The position numbers and the translations under genes were made by a program. Below the pieces are notes generated by a model. That model was not told where the DNA came from and did not search any database. It saw nothing but the letters and a program-made list of their open reading frames with translations. Below are positions 18,555 to 26,470 of a stretch of DNA of 64,000 nt, in pieces. This stretch comes from Gammaproteobacteria bacterium. Its GTDB lineage: Bacteria; Pseudomonadota; Gammaproteobacteria; Pseudomonadales; Cellvibrionaceae. Location: positions 79,975-143,974 of the forward strand of contig SEBV01000015.1 in NCBI GenBank assembly GCA_004172865.1. Reading direction: 5' to 3'. Position 1 is the stretch's first letter, and every line of letters starts with the position of its first letter.

Positions 18555-19007
18555 TTGAGCACATTTAAAACTCGCAGAGCAAGCGCTGATGACATCAATA
18601 TGATCGCTCCATTGTTTGATGCGTATCGCCAATTTTATGATCAAGAACCTAATCTTGAGTTTGCAAAAGAGTTTATTAATGCTCGCCTGAAAAACAATGA
18701 ATCGATTATTTTTATTGCGGAAGATGAAACGCAAAATGGGCTCGGCTTTTGTCAAATTTACCCCAGCTTTTGCTCGGTAATTGCCGCACCTATTTATGTA
18801 CTTTATGATTTATTTGTATCACTGGAAGCAAGAAAGTCTGGCGCGGGAAAACTATTGTTAGAACATGCACACGAATATGCGAAAGCCAACAATATTCCAC
18901 GCATGGATTTAACCACCGCTAAAACTAATTTAAACGCTCAGTCTTTGTATGAATCATTAGGCTGGGTTAAAGACAATATCTTTTTCGCTTACAATAAAAG
19001 CGTGTAA
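18555..19007 (+). CDS. GNAT family N-acetyltransferase
   Basis: The 150-residue protein fits the GNAT fold. It has the N-terminal strand FKTRRASADDINMIAPLFDA and the central strand and turn YVLYDLFVSLEARKSGAGKL, in which R..G.G.-like residues bind the acetyl-CoA pyrophosphate (slightly degenerate: ARKSGAGK). NLNAQSLYESLGWVKD is the usual C-terminal helix. The substrate is not predictable. The start is probably TTG at 18555, with AAGGAAG about 10 bases upstream, as no in-frame ATG precedes the first conserved strand. It sits between accC and prmA on the same strand, 28 bases before prmA. Confidence 0.85.
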   Translation: MSTFKTRRASADDINMIAPLFDAYRQFYDQEPNLEFAKEFINARLKNNESIIFIAEDETQNGLGFCQIYPSFCSVIAAPIYVLYDLFVSLEARKSGAGKLLLEHAHEYAKANNIPRMDLTTAKTNLNAQSLYESLGWVKDNIFFAYNKSV

Positions 19008-19035
19008 CATTTATTTAAAATATTGAGTAACAACT

Positions 19036-19920
19036 ATGCCTTGGCTTCAATTAAAAATCATTTCTCCGCGTCGCTACGCTGAATCGCTTGAAGATTCTTT
19101 ACTCGCGTGCGGCGCTGCGTCAGTCACTTTTGAAGACAACGCAGATCAACCGATTCTTGAACCGGGACTGGGTGAAACTCCGTTGTGGGACAACGTAAAA
19201 ATCACCGGATTATTCGATGCTGAAATTGATACCGCAAAAACTATCGCCACCGCAGAAAGAAAATTCGGCAATAAATTACCCGAGCACAAATGGGAACAAT
19301 TGGAAGATAAAGATTGGGAACGGGAATGGATGAATAATTATCATGCCATCCGCTGCGGAGAGCGTCTATGGATTTGTCCAAGCTGGCAGCAACCGCCCGA
19401 ACCCCACAAAATTAATTTAATGCTCGACCCAGGTTTGGCATTCGGCACAGGCACACATCCCACAACTTTTATGTGTATGCAGTGGATCGATAGCCAAGAC
19501 TTCAGCGGTTTGGATATTGTCGATTACGGTTGTGGCTCGGGAATTCTCGGGATTGCAACTTTATTGATGGGCGCGAAAAAAGTTATCGGTGTGGATATCG
19601 ACCCGCAAGCATTGCTCGCCACCACTGAAAACGCCAAACGCAATAAACTTCCTGAAGATGCCATGCCGGTGTTTTTGCCAAATGCCTGCCCAAATGTAAA
19701 AGCCGACATTATGCTGGCCAATATCCTTGCTGGCCCATTGGCAGAGTTGGCACCCGCGTTGAGCGGCATGACAAAAGTAGGTGGAAAAATTTGTCTATCG
19801 GGCATCTTAGCGATTCAGGCAGACGCGGTAAAACAAGCCTATTCCGCATGGTTTGATTTTGATCCTATCGCCACGCAAGAAGAATGGGTGCGATTGACAG
19901 CTACGAAAGCACGCGAATAA
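19036..19920 (+). CDS. prmA: Ribosomal protein L11 methyltransferase
   Basis: The 294-residue protein is full length for PrmA. The N-terminal substrate-recognition domain (MPWLQLKIISPRRYAESLED) is followed by the SAM-binding domain with PGLAFGTGTHPTT, DYGCGSGILGIATLLMGAKK, GVDIDPQAL and the catalytic-site motif NILAGPLAEL. It trimethylates several amino groups of ribosomal protein L11. In many gammaproteobacteria it lies near accC and near dusB-fis, as it does here. Confidence 0.96.
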   Translation: MPWLQLKIISPRRYAESLEDSLLACGAASVTFEDNADQPILEPGLGETPLWDNVKITGLFDAEIDTAKTIATAERKFGNKLPEHKWEQLEDKDWEREWMNNYHAIRCGERLWICPSWQQPPEPHKINLMLDPGLAFGTGTHPTTFMCMQWIDSQDFSGLDIVDYGCGSGILGIATLLMGAKKVIGVDIDPQALLATTENAKRNKLPEDAMPVFLPNACPNVKADIMLANILAGPLAELAPALSGMTKVGGKICLSGILAIQADAVKQAYSAWFDFDPIATQEEWVRLTATKARE

Positions 19921-20045
19921 CGGCTTTTAACCGGGTATTCGCACCGCAAATGCGTTGAATTTAACACTACATGCGAAGAACAATTTACCACGCCAAAGCG
20001 ACAGGCTACACTCAGCGCTTAATCTAATAAGGAATACCCGCCGCT

Positions 20046-21653
20046 ATGACCCAGATGGTTACTCGCTGCCCCAAATGCGCCACCGCCTTTCGCGTTACCG
20101 CCACCCAACTGGAATCAGCCAAGGGTGCGGTGCGATGTGGTTCTTGCTTGCATATTTTTAAAGCAAAAGACTATCTGGTGAAAAGTGCTGCAGATAAGGA
20201 TGCTGAAAAAGCTAAAGCCGAAGCGGCTAAAGTTTCTGTCACAAAATTAGAAACACCGACAGTTGAATCGCCTACTCCGCAAATAGAGCTTATTACTACT
20301 GAACAAATTGTAGCGCCAGTTGCGATTGCAGAAGTTCAGATTACTGAAGCTACAAACATTATCGCTGAACCATCACCCGAAGTTAAAAAGCCAACCTTAG
20401 CGCTTGTTCCTGAAGCTGAAAAAGTTGTTGTGGTCAGTAAACCGGTTATCGATAAAGCAAAAGTACTCGCTGATGAAGACGATGTACTTATCAGCGATGA
20501 TATGGATAACAACAACGAAAAAGCGTCGACCTACGAGTTCGATGGCTTTATGGATTTGGATTTAAACCCCAAGCAAACTGTTTCTTTATTCGAGCGCGAA
20601 ATTCGTTACGAACCGCCGATTGAAGACAGTAATGAAGAATCAGAAGATGAGTCTTGGGCGGAAGAATTATTGGATGACGATGGTGAGCCGCTTCAGCAAC
20701 TTAGAAAACCTGTAGCGCCTCCAACGCCAGTAGTTCCGGTGATCGTTGAATCGGATCCTGAACCTACTGACAAATATACTTCTGACGAAATTTCAGCCAA
20801 TACTAATGACAAATATTCTGGTCCGGTGTTTAGTCTTGTCAGCGAAAATTCGCAAGAAGATGACGCAGATGAGGCAAAACATCGTGCAGAAGAAAATGCC
20901 AATAACGCCGAACACGCGAATGAAGCCAGAGAGGAACCTTTTTTTAGCGAAGCATTTTTAAACGCAACTCGCGGCCCTGAGACTGCTCCCGCAGAATCAA
21001 CACAATTCGCAGCGGCGCTATTTGAAAAACAGCCGGAAATAGAATCAGATGATAGTGAAAAGTCTTCGAATAAACGCCCGGTAAAATCATCCAAAATTCG
21101 CGCGTTCGATACTTCCCGTGCGTCGTTATTGATGAACATTATGCCTGCGCCAGTTGAATTCACGGCGCGCCGCATGCGCCGCTGGTATCAAAAGAAAATC
21201 TGGCCAACACTCGCCATTATTATGTGTGCGTTATTTTTCTTTCAGCTGGCCTATTTCAAATTCGATTATTTCAGCCGCGTAGAACCATATCGCACGGCTT
21301 ACTTGTTCATTTGCCCTGTAGTGGGGTGTGAAGTTCCGAGCCTTGTGGACACCTCGCAAATCCTCGCCACCAATTTAATTGTGCGCAATCACCCCGACAT
21401 CGCCAGCGCATTGATGGTGGATGCGATTTTGATAAACAACGCGCCTTTCGAGCAACCTTTCCCGGATTTGATTTTATCATTCAGCAAATTGGATGAAACG
21501 CCAGTGGCAACCCGTCGCTTTACGCCGAAAGAATATTTGGGTGGAGAGCTGGCCGGAATGAAATATATTCCGCAACGACAACCGGTTCATATCACTTTGG
21601 AAATATCAGACCCGGGGCCAGACGCCGTAAATTACACCCTCGCGACACATTAG
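20046..21653 (+). CDS. Zinc-ribbon and DUF3426 membrane protein
   Basis: The 535-residue protein has an N-terminal MJ0042-type zinc ribbon (residues about 5-43: CPKCATAFRVT and VRCGSCLHIF, four Cys). A long acidic low-complexity region (about 50-350, rich in Glu, Asp and Ala) follows, then one membrane span (about 386-405, IWPTLAIIMCALFFFQLAYF) and a C-terminal DUF3426 domain (FICPVVGCEVPSLVDTSQI; LILSFSKLDETPVATRRFTP). Such genes regularly sit between prmA and dusB-fis. The function is not established; DUF3426 resembles a thrombospondin-like or FxLYD-type beta-sandwich. The acidic linker is longer than usual. Confidence 0.85.
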   Translation: MTQMVTRCPKCATAFRVTATQLESAKGAVRCGSCLHIFKAKDYLVKSAADKDAEKAKAEAAKVSVTKLETPTVESPTPQIELITTEQIVAPVAIAEVQITEATNIIAEPSPEVKKPTLALVPEAEKVVVVSKPVIDKAKVLADEDDVLISDDMDNNNEKASTYEFDGFMDLDLNPKQTVSLFEREIRYEPPIEDSNEESEDESWAEELLDDDGEPLQQLRKPVAPPTPVVPVIVESDPEPTDKYTSDEISANTNDKYSGPVFSLVSENSQEDDADEAKHRAEENANNAEHANEAREEPFFSEAFLNATRGPETAPAESTQFAAALFEKQPEIESDDSEKSSNKRPVKSSKIRAFDTSRASLLMNIMPAPVEFTARRMRRWYQKKIWPTLAIIMCALFFFQLAYFKFDYFSRVEPYRTAYLFICPVVGCEVPSLVDTSQILATNLIVRNHPDIASALMVDAILINNAPFEQPFPDLILSFSKLDETPVATRRFTPKEYLGGELAGMKYIPQRQPVHITLEISDPGPDAVNYTLATH

Positions 21654-21710
21654 GCCGGGACGCATTTAGTGCACTAAATTGCAACCCCTTAAAACAACTT
21701 TTTAGCTCAA

Positions 21711-21735
21711 AAAAACGCCAGTATTTGGCGTTTTT
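21711..21735 (+). terminator. Rho-independent terminator after the DUF3426 gene
   Basis: AAAAACGCCA and TGGCGTTTTT form a 10-bp stem around a 5-base loop, ending in a T-run. It separates the upstream gene from the dusB-fis promoter. Confidence 0.85.
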
Positions 21736-21738
21736 TCG

Positions 21739-21789
21739 TTTTCAATCTTGCCCTGAACGGTTATCATGGCGCCCCTTTTACGCAGGGGC
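21739..21789 (+). promoter_or_regulatory. Candidate dusB-fis promoter with GC-rich discriminator and inverted repeat
   Basis: TTTTCA (21739-21744) and TATCAT (21762-21767) are 17 bases apart and resemble sigma-70 -35 and -10 boxes. GGCGCCCC follows directly, a GC-rich discriminator of the kind found in stringently controlled promoters such as fis. GCCCCT (21771-21776) and AGGGGC (21784-21789) form a small inverted repeat at the expected transcript start. The assignment is inference from spacing. Confidence 0.4.
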
Positions 21790-21834
21790 AAAAATACTTT
21801 TTAAACTTGCGTATGCTCATGCCAGGAGCATTTA

Positions 21835-22824
21835 ATGTTCCATATCGGACCCTATCATATTGAAAGTAAAGTTATTCTTGCCCCTATGGCAGGTGTAACT
21901 GATCGCCCTTTTCGTCAGCTTTGCCGACGCTTGGGAGCGGGGTTAGTGGTGTCTGAGATGGTGACTTCGAATTCTGAGTTATGGGGAACACGCAAAAGTA
22001 GTTTGCGGCTGGATCACACTGGAGAAGCTGAGCCCATCGCGGTTCAAATTGCCGGTGGTGACCCGGAAATGATGGCAGAGGCAGCGCGCTTAAACGTTGC
22101 CAACGGTGCCCAGATTATTGATATCAATATGGGTTGCCCCGCGAAAAAAGTGTGTAAAAAGGCCGCTGGCTCAGCCTTATTAAAAGATGAACAGCTAGTC
22201 GCCAATATTCTGCAATCCGTAGTCGCTGCAGTCGATGTGCCGGTAACCCTCAAGTTCCGCACAGGCTGGAGCACCGAAGAACGAAATGCATTGCGCATCG
22301 CACGAATTGCTGAAGATGCTGGTATAAGCGCCCTCGCCTTACATGGCCGAACTCGCGCATGCGGATTCACCGGCGAGGCAGAGTACGACACAGTCGCCGC
22401 AGTTGTGCAGGCAGTCAAGATTCCCGTGTTTTGCAACGGTGATATTGACTCAGCACAGAAAGCTAAAGCGGTGTTGTATCACACCCAGGCAGCAGCAGTG
22501 ATGATTGGTCGTGCCGCCCAAGGGCGTCCGTGGATATTCCGCGAAATTGAGCATTACCTGCGTACAGGACAAGAATTACCAGAACCTTCTCTCCATGAAG
22601 TGAGAGAAATTTTAAGCAGCCATCTGCGCGAACTGTACCGTTTCTACGGTGAATTCATGGGGCCGCGAATCGCTCGCAAACACGCGAGTTGGTATTTGCA
22701 AACTGTCCCGGAAAGCGAAATTTTTCGCCGTGAATTCAACAAACTGGAAACGGCTCAAGCGCAACAAGATAGCGTCCAAGTTTTTTTTGAGCAGCTGATA
22801 CAGAAAGAGGAAATAGCCGCATGA
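21835..22824 (+). CDS. dusB: tRNA-dihydrouridine synthase B
   Basis: The 329-residue protein is a flavin-dependent dihydrouridine synthase. It has [20 protein letters not shown] near the start, [20 protein letters not shown] with the catalytic Cys, [22 protein letters not shown] and [14 protein letters not shown] (FMN phosphate loop). Placement directly before fis identifies it as DusB. The fis ATG overlaps the dusB stop (ATGA), the conserved coupled arrangement. Confidence 0.96.
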   Translation: MFHIGPYHIESKVILAPMAGVTDRPFRQLCRRLGAGLVVSEMVTSNSELWGTRKSSLRLDHTGEAEPIAVQIAGGDPEMMAEAARLNVANGAQIIDINMGCPAKKVCKKAAGSALLKDEQLVANILQSVVAAVDVPVTLKFRTGWSTEERNALRIARIAEDAGISALALHGRTRACGFTGEAEYDTVAAVVQAVKIPVFCNGDIDSAQKAKAVLYHTQAAAVMIGRAAQGRPWIFREIEHYLRTGQELPEPSLHEVREILSSHLRELYRFYGEFMGPRIARKHASWYLQTVPESEIFRREFNKLETAQAQQDSVQVFFEQLIQKEEIAA

Positions 22825-23135
22825 ACACCGCAACTTTTATCACCCAACCAACCAACACAAACGCCAATGCTAACAACAATGGACAAAACTTTAACCAGGC
22901 TGCCCAACAGCAATCTTTAAGAGCCTGTGTTGAACAAGCTATGGAAAATTATTTCAAGCATCTGGATGGCCAATCAGTCAGCGATGTGTACGAAATGGTA
23001 ATGGCTGAAGTTGAAGCGCCTATGCTTGAAATCGTGTTGAAATATACTCGTCACAACCAAACTCGCGCTGCACAAGTGTTAGGTTTGAACCGTGGCACTT
23101 TGCGTAAAAAGTTAAAGCAATACGGTTTACTGTAA
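22821..23135 (+). CDS. fis: DNA-binding protein Fis
   Basis: The 104-residue protein has a variable Asn/Gln-rich N-terminus (residues 1-35), the Fis core beginning [17 protein letters not shown], and the C-terminal helix-turn-helix [20 protein letters not shown]. The core matches Fis of enterobacteria and pseudomonads. It is a nucleoid protein that bends DNA and activates stable RNA promoters. Its start overlaps dusB by four bases, and a terminator follows 33 bases after the stop. Confidence 0.97.
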   Translation: MNTATFITQPTNTNANANNNGQNFNQAAQQQSLRACVEQAMENYFKHLDGQSVSDVYEMVMAEVEAPMLEIVLKYTRHNQTRAAQVLGLNRGTLRKKLKQYGLL

Positions 23136-23167
23136 TCACAGCGGGCGGTTTATTTCGCCACGTATAG

Positions 23168-23199
23168 AAAAGGGGTGGCAATTCGTTTCCACCCCTTTT
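23168..23199 (+). terminator. Rho-independent terminator of dusB-fis
   Basis: AAAAGGGGTGG and CCACCCCTTTT form a perfect 11-bp stem with a 10-base loop, followed by TCTTTTTT. Confidence 0.93.
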
Positions 23200-23243
23200 T
23201 CTTTTTTAAGATTGCCGTTTTACTTATGACCAGATTAACCAGC

Positions 23244-23345
23244 AAAAAATAATATCCTTTCTTACAAAAAAATTTTGTCGATGCACAAGATAACTTAATT
23301 GTTCACCTGCAAATAACACTTAGGTAAGAAAGGATATTATTTTTT
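23244..23345 (+). repeat. Perfect 22-bp inverted repeat in the purH leader
   Basis: The arm at 23244-23265 (starts AAAAAATAATATCC, ends TTTCTTAC) is the exact reverse complement of the arm at 23324-23345, with 58 bases between. The right arm ends 28 bases before the purH ATG. The arms are unusually long for a simple operator. The element could be a leader RNA stem, a remnant of a small inverted-repeat element, or two regulator sites. No target-site duplication is evident at the ends. Confidence 0.75.
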
Positions 23346-23373
23346 AATTTTCAATTGTTCAGGAGACTTCAAG

Positions 23374-24954
23374 ATGAGCAACGCAACTGATTTAGTAGCG
23401 GTAAAACGCGCGCTAATTAGCGTTTCAGACAAAACCGGTATTGTGGAATTCGCCCAGGCACTTAATGCGCAAGGTGTAGAAATTTTATCTACCGGCGGTA
23501 CTTTTAAATTACTCACTGAAAACAAGATTCCTGCCATTGAAGTCTCTGACTACACCGGCTTTCCAGAAATGATGGATGGCCGAGTAAAAACGCTGCACCC
23601 AAAAATTCACGGTGGCATTCTTGCTCGTCGCGGCATTGATAATGCGGTGATGGAAGAGCATGGCATCAACAATATCGATATGGTGGTGGTCAATTTATAT
23701 CCTTTCGAAAAAACTGTTGCCAATAAAGATTGTTCATTGGAAGACGCCGTAGAAAATATTGATATCGGTGGGCCCACTATGGTTCGCGCTGCTGCAAAAA
23801 ATCATGCGCATGTGAACATTGTTGTTAATGCATCTGACTACGCAAAAATTTTGGCGGAATTAAAAGCTAACAATGGCGCAACCTCGCTAAAAACTCGTTT
23901 CGATTTGGCGATTAAAGCTTACGAACACACCGCAGCTTACGACGGTGCTATCGCAAATTATTTTGGTCGTTTGGTAGATGGTGGCAGTGAAAACTTTCCA
24001 CGTACTTTCAACACTCAATTTATCAAAGCGCAAGAAATGCGCTACGGTGAAAACCCGCATCAAAAAGCGGCTTTCTATGTAGAAAAAAATCCACAAGAAG
24101 TTGGCATCGCTTCAGCAAAGCAGCTGCAAGGTAAAGAGCTTTCTTACAATAACGTTGCGGATACCGATGCAGCCTTGGAAACTGTTAAATCATTTTCTGA
24201 ACCTGCCTGTGTGATCGTTAAACACGCAAACCCATGTGGCGTTGCAGTGGCAGAATCCATAAAGCACGCTTACGACTTGGCCTACTCAACGGATAGCGAA
24301 TCTGCATTTGGTGGCATTATCGCGTTCAATCGCGAACTGGACGCTGAAACCGCAAAAGCAATTGTTGAGCGTCAATTTGTTGAAGTGATTATTGCTCCAA
24401 GTATTTCTGCCGAAGCGATTGAAATTGTAAAAGCGAAACAAAATGTACGCGTGCTAGCTACGGGTGATTGGAGCAACGTAAAAGTTAAAGGTCTGGATTA
24501 CAAACGTGTCAATGGTGGTTTGTTAGTGCAAGATCGCGATGACGGCATCATCACTGAAAGCGATTTGAAAATCGTAACCAAACGCGCACCGACTGAACAA
24601 GAAATTAAAGATTTATTATTCGCGTGGAAAGTTGCGAAATTTGTAAAATCCAACGCAATTGTTTACGCAAAAAATCTGCACACCATCGGTGTGGGTGCTG
24701 GTCAAATGAGCCGCGTAAATTCTGCGCGCATCGCTGCAATTAAAGCTGAACACGCAGGCTTGCAAGTTGCAGGTTCCGTGATGGCTTCCGATGCCTTCTT
24801 CCCCTTCCGCGACGGTATCGACAACGCTGCCAAAGTGGGAATCGCTGCAGTAATTCAACCCGGCGGCTCAATGCGCGATGAAGAAACTATTGCCGCTGCA
24901 GATGAGCATGGTATGGCGATGGTGTTTACGGGTATGCGTCATTTCCGTCATTAA
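23374..24954 (+). CDS. purH: Bifunctional AICAR formyltransferase / IMP cyclohydrolase
   Basis: The 526-residue protein catalyses the last two steps of IMP synthesis. The N-terminal IMP cyclohydrolase domain (about residues 8-150) shows [25 protein letters not shown] and [13 protein letters not shown]. The C-terminal transformylase domain shows the signature with the catalytic Lys-His pair, [15 protein letters not shown], as well as [16 protein letters not shown] and [13 protein letters not shown]. It is full length. purD follows on the same strand after a 149-bp gap with a hairpin, so the two may be co-transcribed, as in many gammaproteobacteria. Confidence 0.97.
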   Translation: MSNATDLVAVKRALISVSDKTGIVEFAQALNAQGVEILSTGGTFKLLTENKIPAIEVSDYTGFPEMMDGRVKTLHPKIHGGILARRGIDNAVMEEHGINNIDMVVVNLYPFEKTVANKDCSLEDAVENIDIGGPTMVRAAAKNHAHVNIVVNASDYAKILAELKANNGATSLKTRFDLAIKAYEHTAAYDGAIANYFGRLVDGGSENFPRTFNTQFIKAQEMRYGENPHQKAAFYVEKNPQEVGIASAKQLQGKELSYNNVADTDAALETVKSFSEPACVIVKHANPCGVAVAESIKHAYDLAYSTDSESAFGGIIAFNRELDAETAKAIVERQFVEVIIAPSISAEAIEIVKAKQNVRVLATGDWSNVKVKGLDYKRVNGGLLVQDRDDGIITESDLKIVTKRAPTEQEIKDLLFAWKVAKFVKSNAIVYAKNLHTIGVGAGQMSRVNSARIAAIKAEHAGLQVAGSVMASDAFFPFRDGIDNAAKVGIAAVIQPGGSMRDEETIAAADEHGMAMVFTGMRHFRH

Positions 24955-25015
24955 TTTGTACACATTAATTAACACGCTATAACGTAATTTTTGCTAACGA
25001 GAAATTGTATTAAGA

Positions 25016-25056
25016 AGGGAGTCGTCATCCTCGCGAAGCGGGGATCACGACACCCT
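25016..25056. repeat. Long hairpin between purH and purD, REP-like
   Basis: AGGGaGTCGT (25016-25025) pairs with ACGACaCCCT (25047-25056). Inside, ATCC-TCGC pairs with GCGG-GGAT around a GAA loop, leaving one A-A and one C-C mismatch. The core CATCCTCGCGAAGCGGGGATC resembles the dispersed 'CATTCCCGCGAAAGCGGGAATC' type of intergenic palindrome common in proteobacteria. It may stabilise or attenuate the purH-purD transcript. It is the only such copy I see in this window. Confidence 0.65.
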
Positions 25057-25103
25057 ATTAAGTGGCTGCTTATATTAGTGGCCAAAATAGAGATTAAAAT
25101 TTT

Positions 25104-26396
25104 ATGAACATATTAATCATCGGTAGCGGCGGTCGTGAACATGCCCTCGCGTGGAAAGCAGCGCAAAGCAAACACGTCGAAAAAGTGTTTGTTGCGCCGG
25201 GTAATGCTGGCACCGCGCTGGAAAATAATATCGAAAATGTCGCGATTGATATTTTGGATTTCGCGAAGCTCGCAGAATTTGTGCAAAACAATAATGTTGG
25301 CTTAACCATTGTTGGCCCGGAAGTTCCACTGGTTGCTGGCGTTGTTGATTATTTTAATGAGCGCAATTTGCCATGCTTTGGCCCTACCAAAGGCGCTGCA
25401 CAACTGGAAGGATCAAAAGTCTTCACGAAAGATTTTTTAGCGCGCCACAAAATTCCGACCGCGGATTATCAAAACTTCACTGAAGTTGAACCTGCACTCG
25501 CCTATTTGAAAGAAAAAGGCGCGCCTATTGTTATCAAGGCAGATGGTCTAGCTGCGGGTAAAGGTGTAATCGTTGCGGAAACTTTGCAGCAAGCGGAAGA
25601 CGCCGTGCGCGATATGCTTTCTGGTAATGCGTTTGGCGATGCAGGTTGCCGTGTTGTAATCGAAGAATTTTTAGCAGGTGAAGAAGCCAGCTTTATTGTG
25701 ATGGTTGATGGTAAACATATTTTGCCAATGGCAACGAGCCAGGATCACAAACGCGTGGGCGATGGCGATACCGGCCCGAATACCGGCGGCATGGGCGCAT
25801 ATTCGCCAGCACCAGTTGTGACCGCAGCCGTTCACGATCACGTGATAAAACACATTATTCGCCCAACTGTGGATGGTATGGCAGCAGAGGGTAATACCTA
25901 CACCGGATTTTTATACGCGGGCTTGATGATTAACGAAGCTGGCATACCAAAAGTGATTGAATACAATTGCCGTTTTGGTGACCCGGAAACCCAACCGATT
26001 ATGTTGCGCTTGCAATCTGATTTGGTTGAGCTTTGTTTGGCTGCGCTAAAAGGTAATCTGGATCAAGTTACTGCTGATTGGGATGCTCGCGCTTCTATCG
26101 GCGTTGTACTCGCTGCAGGCGGCTATCCTGATGCGTACAGCAAGGGCGACGTAATTTCTGGTTTACCAACTGCTGACATTGCAGGTGAAAAAGTTTTCCA
26201 CGCAGGCACAACATCAAAAGATGGCAACACAGTTACCAACGGAGGGCGCGTGCTTTGCGCAACAGCCTTAGGTAACACAGTGTTAGAAGCACAGCAAACT
26301 GCTTACGCGCTTGCGAAAAAAATTAGCTGGAATGGAATGTTTTATCGCAACGATATCGCCTACCGCGCAATTGCACGCGAACAATCCAAAAAATAA
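25104..26396 (+). CDS. purD: Phosphoribosylamine-glycine ligase (GAR synthetase)
   Basis: The 430-residue ATP-grasp enzyme is full length. It has the N-terminal MNILIIGSGGREHALAWKA, the ATP-binding stretch IVIKADGLAAGKGVIVAE, the family signature RFGDPETQPIM and the segment GDGDTGPNTGGMGAYSPAP. It catalyses the second step of purine synthesis. It follows purH, separated by the hairpin at 25016-25056, and ends at a strong bidirectional terminator. Confidence 0.97.
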   Translation: MNILIIGSGGREHALAWKAAQSKHVEKVFVAPGNAGTALENNIENVAIDILDFAKLAEFVQNNNVGLTIVGPEVPLVAGVVDYFNERNLPCFGPTKGAAQLEGSKVFTKDFLARHKIPTADYQNFTEVEPALAYLKEKGAPIVIKADGLAAGKGVIVAETLQQAEDAVRDMLSGNAFGDAGCRVVIEEFLAGEEASFIVMVDGKHILPMATSQDHKRVGDGDTGPNTGGMGAYSPAPVVTAAVHDHVIKHIIRPTVDGMAAEGNTYTGFLYAGLMINEAGIPKVIEYNCRFGDPETQPIMLRLQSDLVELCLAALKGNLDQVTADWDARASIGVVLAAGGYPDAYSKGDVISGLPTADIAGEKVFHAGTTSKDGNTVTNGGRVLCATALGNTVLEAQQTAYALAKKISWNGMFYRNDIAYRAIAREQSKK

Positions 26397-26416
26397 TTTT
26401 TTAAAATCTAGAAAAT

Positions 26417-26450
26417 AAAAAAGGCGATGTAAAAACACATCGCCTTTTTT
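26417..26450. terminator. Bidirectional terminator between purD and the TonB-dependent receptor gene
   Basis: AAAAAAGGCGATGT and ACATCGCCTTTTTT form a perfect 14-bp stem with a 6-base loop. Converging genes end on both sides, and A/T runs serve both directions. Confidence 0.93.
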
Positions 26451-26470
26451 GTTGTGTGAAATATTTTAAA

